Source of the DNA: Pseudomonas sp. AB6 | GTDB taxonomy: Bacteria > Pseudomonadota > Gammaproteobacteria > Pseudomonadales > Pseudomonadaceae | Assembly: GCF_034314105.1 (NCBI RefSeq) | Contig: NZ_JAVIWJ010000001.1 | Span: 2,667,501 to 2,731,500, forward strand | Direction: 5' to 3' | DNA: 64,000 nt | Notes under the pieces: model-generated | What the model saw: the letters and a program-made list of their open reading frames with translations, nothing else | The model's database searches: none | Told to the model about the DNA's origin: nothing | Part shown: positions 26,799-35,573 of the stretch, one piece after another | Position numbering within the stretch: position 1 is the first letter of the stretch | Layout: each line of letters begins with the position of its first letter | Translations under genes and position numbers: made by a program

Positions 26799-26860
26799 AA
26801 ATGTATGGATTATATCTGTCATCCCATCAGCCGATGATGCAATGACCGGAGTACCTCTCC

Positions 26861-27400
26861 ATGCAAATCCTCTCTCGCGAAGAAAAAACCGCCCAATGGC
26901 TGGCAGAGGAGCACGCCTCCAGGACTCGTCTTGCTAACCCCGGCACCACCAGCCTGGCCGATGTCAGCGCACTGACTCCAGCCGAATTTTTCAACGGTAT
27001 CGGCAACGGTGAGCTGCCCTGCCCGCCGTTTGGCGAGCTGGTCGATTTCATCCCAATAGAATGGTCGCTCGGGCGTTTTGTTTTTCAAGGCACGCCGAGT
27101 GTGCGTCACTACAACCCGCTGGGCACAGTGCATGGCGGGTATGCCGCGACGTTGCTGGACTCGTGCATGGGCTGTGCGATCCATACCCAGTTGAAAAAGG
27201 GTCAGGGCTATACCACGCTTGATTTACGCGTGAGTTTTGTTCGTGCAATGGGCAGCCATACCGGCCCGGTTCGAGCTGAAGGCAAAGTCATTCATCTGGG
27301 TCGTTCTACCGCGCTAGCCGAAGGGCGTCTGTACGATGTGGATGACAGGTTGTACGCCACCGGCACCACTACCTGCATGATTTTCGACATGACCCAATAA
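26861..27400 (+). CDS. PaaI-type hotdog-fold thioesterase
   Basis: A 179-residue hotdog-fold protein. The hallmark HYNPLGTVHGGYAATLLDSC contains the HGG motif and the following helix with the likely catalytic acidic residue. The strands TTLDLRVSFVRAM and VRAEGKVIHLGRST complete the fold. PaaI-like enzymes hydrolyse acyl-CoA thioesters; the acyl group is not predictable. The N-terminal 60 residues are longer than the minimal family. The gene stands alone, and an operator-like palindrome shared with ohr suggests peroxide or fatty-acid damage control. Confidence 0.85.
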   Translation: MQILSREEKTAQWLAEEHASRTRLANPGTTSLADVSALTPAEFFNGIGNGELPCPPFGELVDFIPIEWSLGRFVFQGTPSVRHYNPLGTVHGGYAATLLDSCMGCAIHTQLKKGQGYTTLDLRVSFVRAMGSHTGPVRAEGKVIHLGRSTALAEGRLYDVDDRLYATGTTTCMIFDMTQ

Positions 27401-27514
27401 CTTTTTGGGTTGCAGATGCCAACAGTTTTAAAGCCAGCTTGTTGACGAGGCGATTTACGGACCACCCGGTAAGGCTTCTCACCGACAAGCTGCGTCTACG
27501 GGATTTGTGCGGGG

Positions 27515-28159
27515 TTAGTCCTGCGCGCCCACTGCACGCAATGCGGCGGCGGCTTGTAGGTTGCCCTGTTGTTCGACGATAGCCAGCGCGCTATTGCCCT
27601 TCATATCAAGGTGGTCAGGGTTTGCTCCGATGGCTACTAAACGGGCAATTATGTCCAGCCGCCCGAACAGTGCTGCAAATGACAAAGCCGTCTGACCGCT
27701 GTTGTTTACTTGGTCCACCGGGCAAAGCGCCAGCAACTGACTCGCAACCCGCTCCTCGCCTTTGAACAGCGCGCCCATTAACGCGGTATTGCCATTGTGG
27801 TCGGCCAAACAAGGATCAGCACCTGCCTGTAAAAGCATAGAGACTTCACCTGACTGGCCATGGTAAGTCGCCAGTATCAGCGCGGTATAGCCCGAGTTAC
27901 CTTGCAGGTTAACGGGGTAACCGGCGTGCAACAGAGCCTGACTGATGTCCTGACGCCCTGCCCGTGCCGCATCAAACCATTCGGTGTCGTAAGTATGGGG
28001 ATCAACACGTTTGATGCCTGGCCTGACCTGAAATTGATCGGCGCTTTTCGGTAGCCAAGCATTGGGATATATCACGTGGGCAACGCGGTAGCTGACAATT
28101 GCTAGTAGACATAAAACGACGCCTGCCACCGTAAACCAAATGCGCAGCCTGAAATTCAT
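27515..28159 (-). CDS. ankB: Ankyrin-repeat protein, AnkB type
   Basis: A 214-residue protein. It has an N-terminal hydrophobic anchor (WFTVAGVVLCLLAIVSYRVA) and then about four ankyrin repeats between residues 60 and 210, including GYTALILATYHGQSGEVSML and GQTALSFAALFGRLDIIARL. In P. aeruginosa AnkB is encoded next to periplasmic catalase KatB and is needed for its full activity. Here it follows a katB-type gene by 125 bases, separated by an inverted repeat. The anchor places the repeats in the periplasm next to the exported catalase. Confidence 0.85.
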   Translation of the reverse strand: MNFRLRIWFTVAGVVLCLLAIVSYRVAHVIYPNAWLPKSADQFQVRPGIKRVDPHTYDTEWFDAARAGRQDISQALLHAGYPVNLQGNSGYTALILATYHGQSGEVSMLLQAGADPCLADHNGNTALMGALFKGEERVASQLLALCPVDQVNNSGQTALSFAALFGRLDIIARLVAIGANPDHLDMKGNSALAIVEQQGNLQAAAALRAVGAQD

Positions 28160-28181
28160 GGGAGATCCTCGTTAAAGAATT

Positions 28182-28272
28182 CCCCCTGTAAGAGCAAGTT
28201 ACCTAGGCTGCGATTGTCCTTCAACGCAATGAGCCTTCGGACCTACTAGCCTTCGGTAGCTCTTACAGGGGG
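28182..28272. repeat. REP/REPIN-like inverted pair between katB and ankB
   Basis: CCCCCTGTAAGAGC (28182-28195) is mirrored exactly by 28259-28272. The arms enclose GGCTGCGATTG and AGCCTTCGGTAGC, typical of pseudomonad REP doublets. It can fold the intergenic mRNA into a hairpin and tune ankB expression. Confidence 0.65.
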
Positions 28273-28284
28273 TATTTGCTGCCG

Positions 28285-29817
28285 TCAGTCCTTCAATAAG
28301 CCTGCTGCGGTTTTAACCCGACTAACTTCACTGTGGGTGGCTTTGGCCAACCGGGTGCCGTAATCGGCATCGGCCTTGTAGAAATAAGAGAGCATTGCGT
28401 ACTTATTGCTGTCGTTAGTGACCTTGCTCAAGTCACCGCCCAGTGCGTCGATCAAGTAGCCTTTGTCAGCGTCGGACAGCCCACGGTAGTACTCCCCCGC
28501 TTGCGCGAAGTTGTTTGGTTTGTGAATTGCCAATTGTTGTGTGGCACCGCTGAGCGGCGTCGCCGAGTATTTGTATTTAGGGTCTTGAGCAAGCTCATGC
28601 ACGCCCGATGGTTCAAAGTTGATGTTGCCCTTGCGACCGCTGGCGTTCATTGCGCCATCTTGGCTGTTGTTATTCACAGGGGTCAGCGGACGATTGATCG
28701 GCAGTTGCTGATAGTTGGCGCCCAAACGATACATCTGAGTGTCTGCATACGCGAATAAACGGCCTTGCAGCATCCGGTCTTCCGAAGCTTCAATGCCGGG
28801 AACCAGGCGCGACGGAGCGAACGCTGATTCTTCTACGGATTCGAAGTAGTTATCAGGCATGCGGTTCAGCGTCATGGTGCCGATTTTCTTTTCGGGTACA
28901 CCGGTCCAGACCTTAGTGTCATCCAGCGCATCGAAGTTGAATTTACCCAGCTCGCCTGGCGTAAGCACCTGGACGTAAAGATCCCACTTTGGAAAATCGC
29001 CTTTATTGATAGCGGCGTATAAGTCGTTGGACATCATGTTCCAGTCGTTGCCTAACGATTTGGCGATGTCATCCGGCTTTAAACCGTGCACGCCTTGCTG
29101 GCTTCTCCACGCAAACTTCACGTAGTGCACTTTGCCGTCGGCGTTGACAAACTTAAAGGCATGAACCGCCGATCCGTTCATATGACGATAGGAGTCAGGC
29201 ATGCCTTCAACCGTGTAAAGACGGGTCAGCATGTGAGTGGCTTCTGGAGTGTGGGCAAAGAAATCAAACGCTAGATCCGGGTCTTGTACTCCGGTCACAG
29301 CACTTGGCTTGTTCGCATGAACGAAGTCGGGAAACTTGATCGCATCACGAATAAAGAAGATCGGCCAGTTGATGCCAACCATGTCCCAGTTGCCTTGATC
29401 GGTATAGAACTTGACCGCAAAACCCCGAGGGTCGCGGGCCTGCTCAGGCGAGCCGCGATAGCCCATGACAGTACTGAAACGCACAAACACCGGGGTCTTG
29501 GTGCCCGGTTTAAATACGTCGGCGACGGTCAGGTCATGAATATCGGTAGACGGCACGAACTCACCGAACGCACCAGTACCACGGGCATGCACCACGCGCT
29601 CCGGGATACGTTCGCGGTCAAAGCGCTGAAGCTTTTCGATGAGGGACGCGTCTTGAAGAAGCACCGGGCCCGCAGGGCCTGCGGTTTGTGAATTCTCGTT
29701 ATCGCCAACTGGCGCACCGGAATCACGGGTCAGTTGCTCAGCTTGAGCAGCGAATGCCTGGCCGCTGACCAAAGTGGCCAATACGGTCAGGCGCAATATT
29801 ATAGTTTTAGTGGACAT
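28285..29817 (-). CDS. katB: Periplasmic monofunctional catalase, KatB type
   Basis: A 510-residue clade catalase decomposing H2O2. The start at 29817 (MSTKTIILRLTVLATLVSGQ) has GGAG 6 bases upstream and gives a clear Sec signal peptide ending AFAAQA. The distal haem His is in RVVHARGTGAFGEF, the active-site Asn in DMVGINWPIFFIRD, and the proximal haem-ligand Tyr in RLFAYADTQMYRLG. The size and exported form match KatB rather than cytosolic KatA. It is followed by ankB as in the P. aeruginosa katB-ankB locus. OxyR control is expected but no clean OxyR site was found. Confidence 0.93.
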   Translation of the reverse strand: MSTKTIILRLTVLATLVSGQAFAAQAEQLTRDSGAPVGDNENSQTAGPAGPVLLQDASLIEKLQRFDRERIPERVVHARGTGAFGEFVPSTDIHDLTVADVFKPGTKTPVFVRFSTVMGYRGSPEQARDPRGFAVKFYTDQGNWDMVGINWPIFFIRDAIKFPDFVHANKPSAVTGVQDPDLAFDFFAHTPEATHMLTRLYTVEGMPDSYRHMNGSAVHAFKFVNADGKVHYVKFAWRSQQGVHGLKPDDIAKSLGNDWNMMSNDLYAAINKGDFPKWDLYVQVLTPGELGKFNFDALDDTKVWTGVPEKKIGTMTLNRMPDNYFESVEESAFAPSRLVPGIEASEDRMLQGRLFAYADTQMYRLGANYQQLPINRPLTPVNNNSQDGAMNASGRKGNINFEPSGVHELAQDPKYKYSATPLSGATQQLAIHKPNNFAQAGEYYRGLSDADKGYLIDALGGDLSKVTNDSNKYAMLSYFYKADADYGTRLAKATHSEVSRVKTAAGLLKD

Positions 29818-29937
29818 CAGGAACTCCAATGGGCAGAAACGTGCTCAAAGGATGGTCACTGTTGCAGGGATGAAACAGCTTCTAGAACTAATCAGTTCGA
29901 TAGTGAATTTTTATGGCGTCGTATTTTTGGCTAAAAC

Positions 29938-30669
29938 CTATCGGCTCAAATGCGCGTAGCGGCCGATAAAACGCTTACTCAACGGGTAGGCCAAATCACC
30001 CTGTTTCGACGTGCCCAAACCCAGCTCAACCAATGACTCTGACAGTTTCACGGCAGCGCTGACGCCCTCGACGACCGGTATTCCAATCGCTTCGCTCAGC
30101 ACGTGGCGCAGATCTGCCATGCCGCCACATCCCAGCACAATCGCGCCGGCACCGTCTTCATCCCTTAATCGACGCCCCTCGGCAGCAATTCGCTCGATCA
30201 GAGCGTCGTTGCAGCTTTCCAACGCTAGCACGGGGATTTCAAGGCAACTGACCGACGTACAAAGGTCGTGCATGCCATACCGTTGCAGCAAATGCTCAGC
30301 AATAATCCGCGTCCGGCCCAGGGTGGTGATCACGGCGAAACGCGTAGCGACCAGACTGGCAACATGAAATGCCGCCTCGGCAATGCCGATCACAGGACCA
30401 ATGGCCAACTCCCGAGCAGCCAATAAGCCGGGGTCGCCGAAACAGGCAATTATATGCGCGTCATAACCTTGAGCCACACCCTTCTGGATTTCTTCGAGCA
30501 TGCCCACGGCAGCAATCGCCTCATCGAAGTGACCTTCGATCGACTCAGGACCATCTTCGGGGCAGCAAGCAAAAATCTCTGTCCCGGCGCGAGCCACTGC
30601 TTGCGCCGCAATGCCAATCTTGTGAGTCATGGCCTGGCTAGTATTGGGGTTAATTACTTGAATACGCAT
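29938..30669 (-). CDS. Hydantoin racemase-like Asp/Glu racemase family protein
   Basis: A 243-residue protein starting MRIQVINPNTSQAMTHKIGI at 30669. The two catalytic cysteines of hydantoin racemases, Cys76 (HIIACFGDPG) and Cys181 (IVLGCGGMAD), fall at their expected positions with this start. The family racemises 5-substituted hydantoins or allantoin-like compounds by a two-cysteine mechanism. It is divergent from an NCS1-type permease, which supports a role in hydantoin or purine-derived ring use. No hydantoinase or carbamoylase is in the window. Confidence 0.88.
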   Translation of the reverse strand: MRIQVINPNTSQAMTHKIGIAAQAVARAGTEIFACCPEDGPESIEGHFDEAIAAVGMLEEIQKGVAQGYDAHIIACFGDPGLLAARELAIGPVIGIAEAAFHVASLVATRFAVITTLGRTRIIAEHLLQRYGMHDLCTSVSCLEIPVLALESCNDALIERIAAEGRRLRDEDGAGAIVLGCGGMADLRHVLSEAIGIPVVEGVSAAVKLSESLVELGLGTSKQGDLAYPLSKRFIGRYAHLSR

Positions 30670-30705
30670 CAACACACCTCATTTTTTGCGCAATTTATTT
30701 AATAA

Positions 30706-30715
30706 TTGTATACAA
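30706..30715. promoter_or_regulatory. TTGTATACAA palindrome (site 1)
   Basis: A perfect 10-base palindrome in AATTGTATACAACTAT, about 40 bases before the racemase start. Sites with this core are bound by GntR/FadR-type regulators. Confidence 0.6.
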
Positions 30716-30937
30716 CTATAAATCAGCGGTTAAACAGCAATCCAGCGCTAATTGTCCATACCTGGAAAATCCGTTGAAGCTGCACCGCATCTGCGCGGGC
30801 GCACCGCGATTGGGCATGGCGCTCACATTCGGATATCTCGCAAAAAAAAACTCCAGTTACCTCCTTGCTGCAGCCCACTGCATGAAAGGCTCAAAAGCTC
30901 TTGATCAATGCATTTGGCACATATTGTGCGTACATAA

Positions 30938-30947
30938 TCGTATACAA
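30938..30947. promoter_or_regulatory. TCGTATACAA site (site 2)
   Basis: Nine of ten bases match site 1, and it lies about 60 bases before the permease start. The two sites are 232 bases apart in the divergent promoter region, one near each gene. Confidence 0.5.
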
Positions 30948-31005
30948 CAATGCCAAGTCTCGTACGCGATGTCAGTGCAGGCAGGCCTACAAGGAGCAAC
31001 GTGTC

Positions 31006-32454
31006 ATGAGCGAGCAACGTCCGATGGGTTACAGCCCACGCCTCTATAACAAAGATCTCGGTCCAATGCCGCAAACGTGGAATTGGTACAACATATTCGC
31101 TTTCTGGATGAGCGATGTGCATAGCGTCGGCGGCTATGTGTTTGCGTCTAGCTTGTTTGCTTTAGGTTTGGCGAGTTGGGAAGTGTTGATCGCGTTGCTG
31201 GTGGGCATCTGCATCATTCAGGTCATCGCTAATTTGGTGGCTAAACCTAGCCAGCAAGCGGCAGTACCCTATCCTGTTATCTGCCGAATGGCGTTCGGCG
31301 TATTTGGTGCAAACATCCCGGCGGTGATTCGCGGCTTAATTGCTGTGGCTTGGTATGGGATCCAAACCTACCTCGCATCCAGCGCACTGATCATAGTGGT
31401 ACTGCGATTCTTCCCGCAATTGGCGGCTTACCAGCAGGTGACGTTCGCAGGACTTTCTTACTTGGGATGGTTCGGTTTTCTGACGTTATGGGTTTTGCAG
31501 GCGGTAGTGTTCTGGACGGGCATGGATTCGATCCGACGCTTTATCGATTGGGCCGGCCCTGCGGTGTATGCGGTGATGTTATTGCTGGCTGCTTGGATTG
31601 TTTGGCGCGCCGGTTGGAGCAACATCAGTTTTGCCTTGGCTGAAAAGCAACTGTCGGGCTGGGAAGCTTTTGGCCAAACAGTGATGGCAACGGCCCTGGT
31701 GGTGTCTTACTTCTCAGGCCCGACGCTGAATTTCGGCGACTTCAGCCGTTATGCACGGAGCATGGCGGACGTACGTCGCGGCAACTTCTGGGGTTTGCCG
31801 GTTAACTTTTTGGCCTTCTCACTGGTCACTGTGGTGATTGTGTCCGGGACGTTGCCAATCTTTGGGGAAATGATCCACGACCCTATCGCGACCGTCGCCC
31901 GCATCGATAACACCACCGCCGTATTGTTAGGCGCCTTCGCCTTTGTCACCGCGACCATTGGCATCAACATCGTCGCCAACTTCGTCTCGCCGGCGTTCGA
32001 TTTCGCCAACCTGGCACCGAGCAAAATCAGCTGGCGCCTGGGCGGCATGATCGCCGCCGTGCTCTCGGTATTTATCACGCCTTGGAATCTGTTCAATAAC
32101 CCTGCAGTGATCCACTACACCCTAGACGTGCTGGCTGCCTGCATCGGCCCCTTGTTTGGCATCTTGTTAGTGGACTATTACTTGGTGAAACGTCAGCAGA
32201 TCGATGTCGACGCGTTGTTCGATGACACACCCGCTGGCCGTTATTGGTACAGAAACGGCTTCAACTGGACAGCTATCAAAGCGCTAGTGGCAGCGGGCCT
32301 CATCGGTCTGTGCTTCAGCTTCGTGCCGTGGTTCCAGCCAATCGCCAACTTTGCCTGGTTCACCGGCTGCATACTCGGCGGTGGGTTTTATTACCTACTG
32401 GAACAGCGCTCGCCAGCGGTGTTTGCAGCGACGGGTAGCAGAGAGGCAGCGTAG
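31006..32454 (+). CDS. NCS1-family permease (hydantoin/purine/allantoin-type)
   Basis: A 482-residue transporter with about twelve membrane helices, starting MSEQRPMGYSPRLYNKDLGP with AAGGAG upstream. The NCS1 signatures TWNWYNIFAFWMSDVHSVGG (helix 1) and RGLIAVAWYGIQTYLASSAL (helix 3) are present, together with the conserved FVSPAFDFANLAPSKISWRL segment. NCS1 carriers import hydantoins, allantoin, uracil or cytosine with Na+ or H+. Divergence from a hydantoin-racemase-like gene favours a hydantoin or allantoin substrate. The N-terminal helix is placed after a polar 30-residue lead. Confidence 0.9.
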   Translation: MSEQRPMGYSPRLYNKDLGPMPQTWNWYNIFAFWMSDVHSVGGYVFASSLFALGLASWEVLIALLVGICIIQVIANLVAKPSQQAAVPYPVICRMAFGVFGANIPAVIRGLIAVAWYGIQTYLASSALIIVVLRFFPQLAAYQQVTFAGLSYLGWFGFLTLWVLQAVVFWTGMDSIRRFIDWAGPAVYAVMLLLAAWIVWRAGWSNISFALAEKQLSGWEAFGQTVMATALVVSYFSGPTLNFGDFSRYARSMADVRRGNFWGLPVNFLAFSLVTVVIVSGTLPIFGEMIHDPIATVARIDNTTAVLLGAFAFVTATIGINIVANFVSPAFDFANLAPSKISWRLGGMIAAVLSVFITPWNLFNNPAVIHYTLDVLAACIGPLFGILLVDYYLVKRQQIDVDALFDDTPAGRYWYRNGFNWTAIKALVAAGLIGLCFSFVPWFQPIANFAWFTGCILGGGFYYLLEQRSPAVFAATGSREAA

Positions 32455-32493
32455 ATCGCTGCGCGTCCTTAAGTTCTGTTGACTATCGGGCAA

Positions 32494-32538
32494 CACTCAT
32501 TTGATCTGACCGACGGCAGGTCGAACCGCAAATGAGTG
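32494..32538 (+). terminator. Stem-loop after the permease gene
   Basis: CACTCATTTG (32494-32503) pairs exactly with CAAATGAGTG (32529-32538), and GACC/GGTC inside extends the structure. It lies 40 bases after the permease stop and has no T-run, so it is a weak terminator or 3' end stabiliser. Confidence 0.5.
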
Positions 32539-32610
32539 CTGCCGGGGTATGTGGATCCATGACAAAATTATAGTCAGCATTTTATAGAGCCACGCTCGGG
32601 AGCTCCGGCA

Positions 32611-33180
32611 ATGCGTTATTCGGAAGACCATAAAGCTCAAACCCACCAACGAATTATCAACGAGGCGTCAGCGCGCTTTCGCCGCGATGGCATTGGCGCT
32701 ACCGGTCTACAACCGCTGATGAAGTCCCTGGGGCTGACCCACGGCGGTTTTTATGCACACTTCAAATCCAAAGATGAGCTGGTAGAAAAATCGTTACGTC
32801 AGGCAGCCGACAGCCTGTCCGCTCATTGCAATGCATTGTTCGAAAAAGCCGACAACCCGCTGGCGGCTTTTGTTGATCATTACCTGTCAGCGGCACATCG
32901 CGCATCTCCCGCAGAAGGTTGCCCGCTACCAACCATGTCGGCTGAGCTAGGCCAGCGCGGTCAAGCCAGCATGATCACCGACGAGGTGATCAGAAACCGC
33001 TTGAAATCCATCCAGCGTGGTCTATCCGTCGCTCACACGAATGCGCCAGAACTGAGCACCGTCATGTTATCGGCACTTGTAGGTGCACTGGTGCTGTCGC
33101 GCAGCGCACTGGACCCCGAGTTGTCCGACCGGATTCTTGAAGACACTCGTGAGTGGTTGAAGCAGCAGACGAAAAGCTAG
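32611..33180 (+). CDS. TetR-family transcriptional regulator
   Basis: A 189-residue TetR protein starting MRYSEDHKAQTHQRIINEAS. The N-terminal HTH (GATGLQPLMKSLGLTHGGFY, then AHFKSKDELVEKSL) is typical. The C-terminal ligand domain resembles that of regulators of lipid and aldehyde genes. It converges on a FabF-like and SDR gene pair whose promoter contains a TetR-type palindrome (35385-35399). Confidence 0.88.
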   Translation: MRYSEDHKAQTHQRIINEASARFRRDGIGATGLQPLMKSLGLTHGGFYAHFKSKDELVEKSLRQAADSLSAHCNALFEKADNPLAAFVDHYLSAAHRASPAEGCPLPTMSAELGQRGQASMITDEVIRNRLKSIQRGLSVAHTNAPELSTVMLSALVGALVLSRSALDPELSDRILEDTREWLKQQTKS

Positions 33181-33213
33181 AACAATAGGAATGACGCGGC
33201 GCGTCTGACGCAC

Positions 33214-33239
33214 AGCTTCCCGAATAGCTTCGGGAAGCT
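33214..33239. terminator. Hairpin between the TetR and fabF-like genes
   Basis: AGCTTCCCGAA (33214-33224) pairs perfectly with TTCGGGAAGCT (33229-33239) over a TAGC loop. It lies between converging stop codons and can act in both directions, though without a T-run. Confidence 0.6.
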
Positions 33240-33253
33240 ATATCTGCCGCCAA

Positions 33254-34528
33254 TCAATCCTGATAGCGCTTGAACAACACGCTGGCATTGACCCCGCCAA
33301 AACCGAACCCGTTAGATAAAGCGTATTCGATCTTCATCGGCCGAGCAGTACCATGGACGATATCCAGTCCCTGCGCCGCTTCGTCGGGGTTTTCAAAGTT
33401 AAGAGTGGCAGGCGCGATTTGGTCTCTAATCGCCAGCACCGTGAAGATTGCTTCAATTCCGCCGGCCGCTCCGAGCAAGTGCCCGGTGGCTGATTTGGTC
33501 GAACTCACTGCGATTGATTTTTGATCTCCAAACAGCGACTTGATCGCCGCCATCTCGCCTTTATCACCCACGGGCGTGGACGTAGCGTGCGCATTGAGGT
33601 GCTGGATCTGGAACGGCTGAATGCCAGCCTGACTTAGGGCTGCTTGCATGGAACGTCGCGCCCCGCTGCCGTCTTCCGGACCCGCAGTGAGGTGATAAGC
33701 GTCGGCGCTGGTGCCGTAACCTACCAATTCAACAATAGGTTTTGCCCCGCGTGCCAACGCGTGTTCAAGTGATTCAATCACCAAAATACCCGCGCCCTCC
33801 CCCATGACAAATCCATCACGATCACGGTCAAACGGACGCGAAGCCTTTTGCGGTGTGTCATTGAATGCACTGGACAAGGCCCTGGCCGCTGCGAAGCCGC
33901 CAAGACTGACTTTATCGATGGCAGCTTCGGCCCCTCCACAGATAGCGATGTCCGCTTCGCCGCAACGAATCAACCGCGCGGCATCGCCAATCGCCTGCAC
34001 CCCCACAGCGCAGGCAGTTACCGGGGCACCCAACGGACCTTTGAAGCCGTGTTGAATCGACACATGTCCCGCCGCCAGATTTACTAAAAACGACGGGATC
34101 GTAAACGGCGACAAACGCCGCGGACCGCGAGCGTCAGTAGTACGTACAGCATCGGCAATAGCACCAAACCCACCGATGCCCGATCCAATAATGGTCGCCG
34201 TTCGCTCTTGAGCGTCCGCGGTGTTGGCGACCCAACCGGCTTGAGCCACTGCTTCCTTGGCTGCAACCAGCGCGTACATGATAAAACGGTCCATCTTTTT
34301 CTGTTCTTTAGGCGCAACAGCGGTATCTGGATCGAACCCGGCCTCAACATCATCGGCCAATAGCGGAACAACTCCACCGACCTTGCCCGGCAAATCGCCT
34401 ACAACGTCTTCAGACAACCGAATTAATCCAGATCGACCCGCCAATAAACGCTTCCACACAGCTTCCACGCCGGTGCCCAATGGCGAGACCAGGCCCATAC
34501 CTGTAACAACAACCCGGCGTTTACTCAT
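33254..34528 (-). CDS. Beta-ketoacyl-ACP synthase II (FabF family, accessory copy)
   Basis: A 424-residue KAS II. The start at 34528 (MSKRRVVVTGMGLVSPLGTG) has GGAGG upstream. The catalytic triad is complete: Cys173 (PVTACAVGVQA), His314 (LNAHATSTPVGD) and His350 (SATGHLLGAAGG). It condenses malonyl-ACP with an acyl-ACP. It stands apart from the usual fabD-fabG-acpP-fabF cluster and pairs with an SDR that may serve as ketoacyl reductase. This makes it an accessory FabF for a modified lipid or secondary product. Confidence 0.88.
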   Translation of the reverse strand: MSKRRVVVTGMGLVSPLGTGVEAVWKRLLAGRSGLIRLSEDVVGDLPGKVGGVVPLLADDVEAGFDPDTAVAPKEQKKMDRFIMYALVAAKEAVAQAGWVANTADAQERTATIIGSGIGGFGAIADAVRTTDARGPRRLSPFTIPSFLVNLAAGHVSIQHGFKGPLGAPVTACAVGVQAIGDAARLIRCGEADIAICGGAEAAIDKVSLGGFAAARALSSAFNDTPQKASRPFDRDRDGFVMGEGAGILVIESLEHALARGAKPIVELVGYGTSADAYHLTAGPEDGSGARRSMQAALSQAGIQPFQIQHLNAHATSTPVGDKGEMAAIKSLFGDQKSIAVSSTKSATGHLLGAAGGIEAIFTVLAIRDQIAPATLNFENPDEAAQGLDIVHGTARPMKIEYALSNGFGFGGVNASVLFKRYQD

Positions 34529-34553
34529 GTAATAAACCTCCACGTAAAAGATC

Positions 34554-35351
34554 TCAAGCCTTGAAACGAGACGCTGCGCTGCTTAAGGACATATTAGGTG
34601 TCAGCGCAGCTCGGGCGGTCATAAAGGCATCCCAATCGGCTGCGTTCGGCAACGACGGGATAGTCGCTAATTCACCCTGATCAAAACCGGCCAATGCGGC
34701 GTCGACCATTTCACCAACGTCCATCACCCACTCGGCTGGAAACTGGCTCAAATCCATACCGCTGCGATCAAAAATTTCGGTGCGTGTAGCGCCTGGCATG
34801 ACCGCCTGCACGCGCACGCCCGATTCTTTGAGCTCAGCATTCAATGATTGTGTCAGGCTCAATACATAGGCCTTGGTCGCGGTATAGGTGGCGTTAAACA
34901 TCTCCGGTGCAAGCGGCACAACCGATGCAATATTGATGATCGAACCACGCCCGGCTCTGGAAAAACCGTCCGCTGCGGCTGACGCCAAGTGGGTCAGCGC
35001 GACCACGTTGAGTTGGATCATTCGATCCAGACCACTCAGGTCGGACTCCGCCAGCGTTCCGACCGAGGCCACACCGGCATTGTTAAGCAACAGCGAAATC
35101 GACGTATCGGTGCGCAGGCGCTGTTCAACTTTTTGCAGATCAGCTCTGTCGATCAAGTCGGCTTTGAGCACTTCGACCGTTACACCGGTTTCCTCACGCA
35201 ACCGGATGGCCATGGTCTCCAGGCGCTCCTGATCGCGAGCAACCAATAACAAATCGAAACCGCGCTTGGCCAAACGATCAGCATAAGTGAAGCCAATGCC
35301 GGAAGAGGCGCCTGTGATGAGGGCGGTGCCTTTAGGGTTGGAGGTGGTCAT
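34554..35351 (-). CDS. Short-chain dehydrogenase/reductase
   Basis: A 265-residue classical SDR. TGASSGIG binds NADP, NNAGVA follows, and catalysis uses Ser in NIASVVPLAPEMF with YTATKAYVLSLTQSLN. The C-terminus (GVRVQAVMPGATRTEIFDRS) matches the DltE-like SDR group common in proteobacteria. It lies 25 bases upstream of the FabF-like gene in the same direction, so the two form a likely operon. Its product could reduce the ketoacyl chain or an unrelated aldehyde. Confidence 0.87.
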   Translation of the reverse strand: MTTSNPKGTALITGASSGIGFTYADRLAKRGFDLLLVARDQERLETMAIRLREETGVTVEVLKADLIDRADLQKVEQRLRTDTSISLLLNNAGVASVGTLAESDLSGLDRMIQLNVVALTHLASAAADGFSRAGRGSIINIASVVPLAPEMFNATYTATKAYVLSLTQSLNAELKESGVRVQAVMPGATRTEIFDRSGMDLSQFPAEWVMDVGEMVDAALAGFDQGELATIPSLPNAADWDAFMTARAALTPNMSLSSAASRFKA

Positions 35352-35384
35352 AGTGAAGACTCCTGCGGGAAATTAGACGATTTA

Positions 35385-35399
35385 TATTACGATCATAAT
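35385..35399. promoter_or_regulatory. Candidate TetR operator before the SDR-fabF pair
   Basis: TATTACGATCATAAT contains the near-perfect palindrome ATTACGATCATAAT, about 35 bases before the SDR start. A role for the TetR protein encoded at 32611 is inferred from position alone. Confidence 0.45.
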
Positions 35400-35530
35400 C
35401 AAGCCAGATAATATGATGGCCGCCATGAAGCGTGTCAAGAAGCCCGAGCTGAACGGATATTCGACATAGAAGCATAGACCGTCTGAGCAGCGTCACCAGT
35501 GCAGAGCAAATGCGTTATGACAGACAAAAA

Positions 35531-35557
35531 AATGGCCGGTCGCGATGACCAGCCATT
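35531..35557 (-). terminator. Intrinsic terminator of the comEA-like gene
   Basis: AATGGCCGGTC (35531-35541) pairs with GACCAGCCATT (35547-35557) with one mismatch. On the transcribed strand the stem is followed by a run of T, a textbook terminator about 17 bases after the stop codon. Confidence 0.85.
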
Positions 35558-35573
35558 GTGTGAACCTTGATAT

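Noticed and set aside
29895..29935. OxyR-like ATAG/CTAT pattern before katB
   Set aside because: Only partial matches to the four-part OxyR site are present, too weak to report as a feature.
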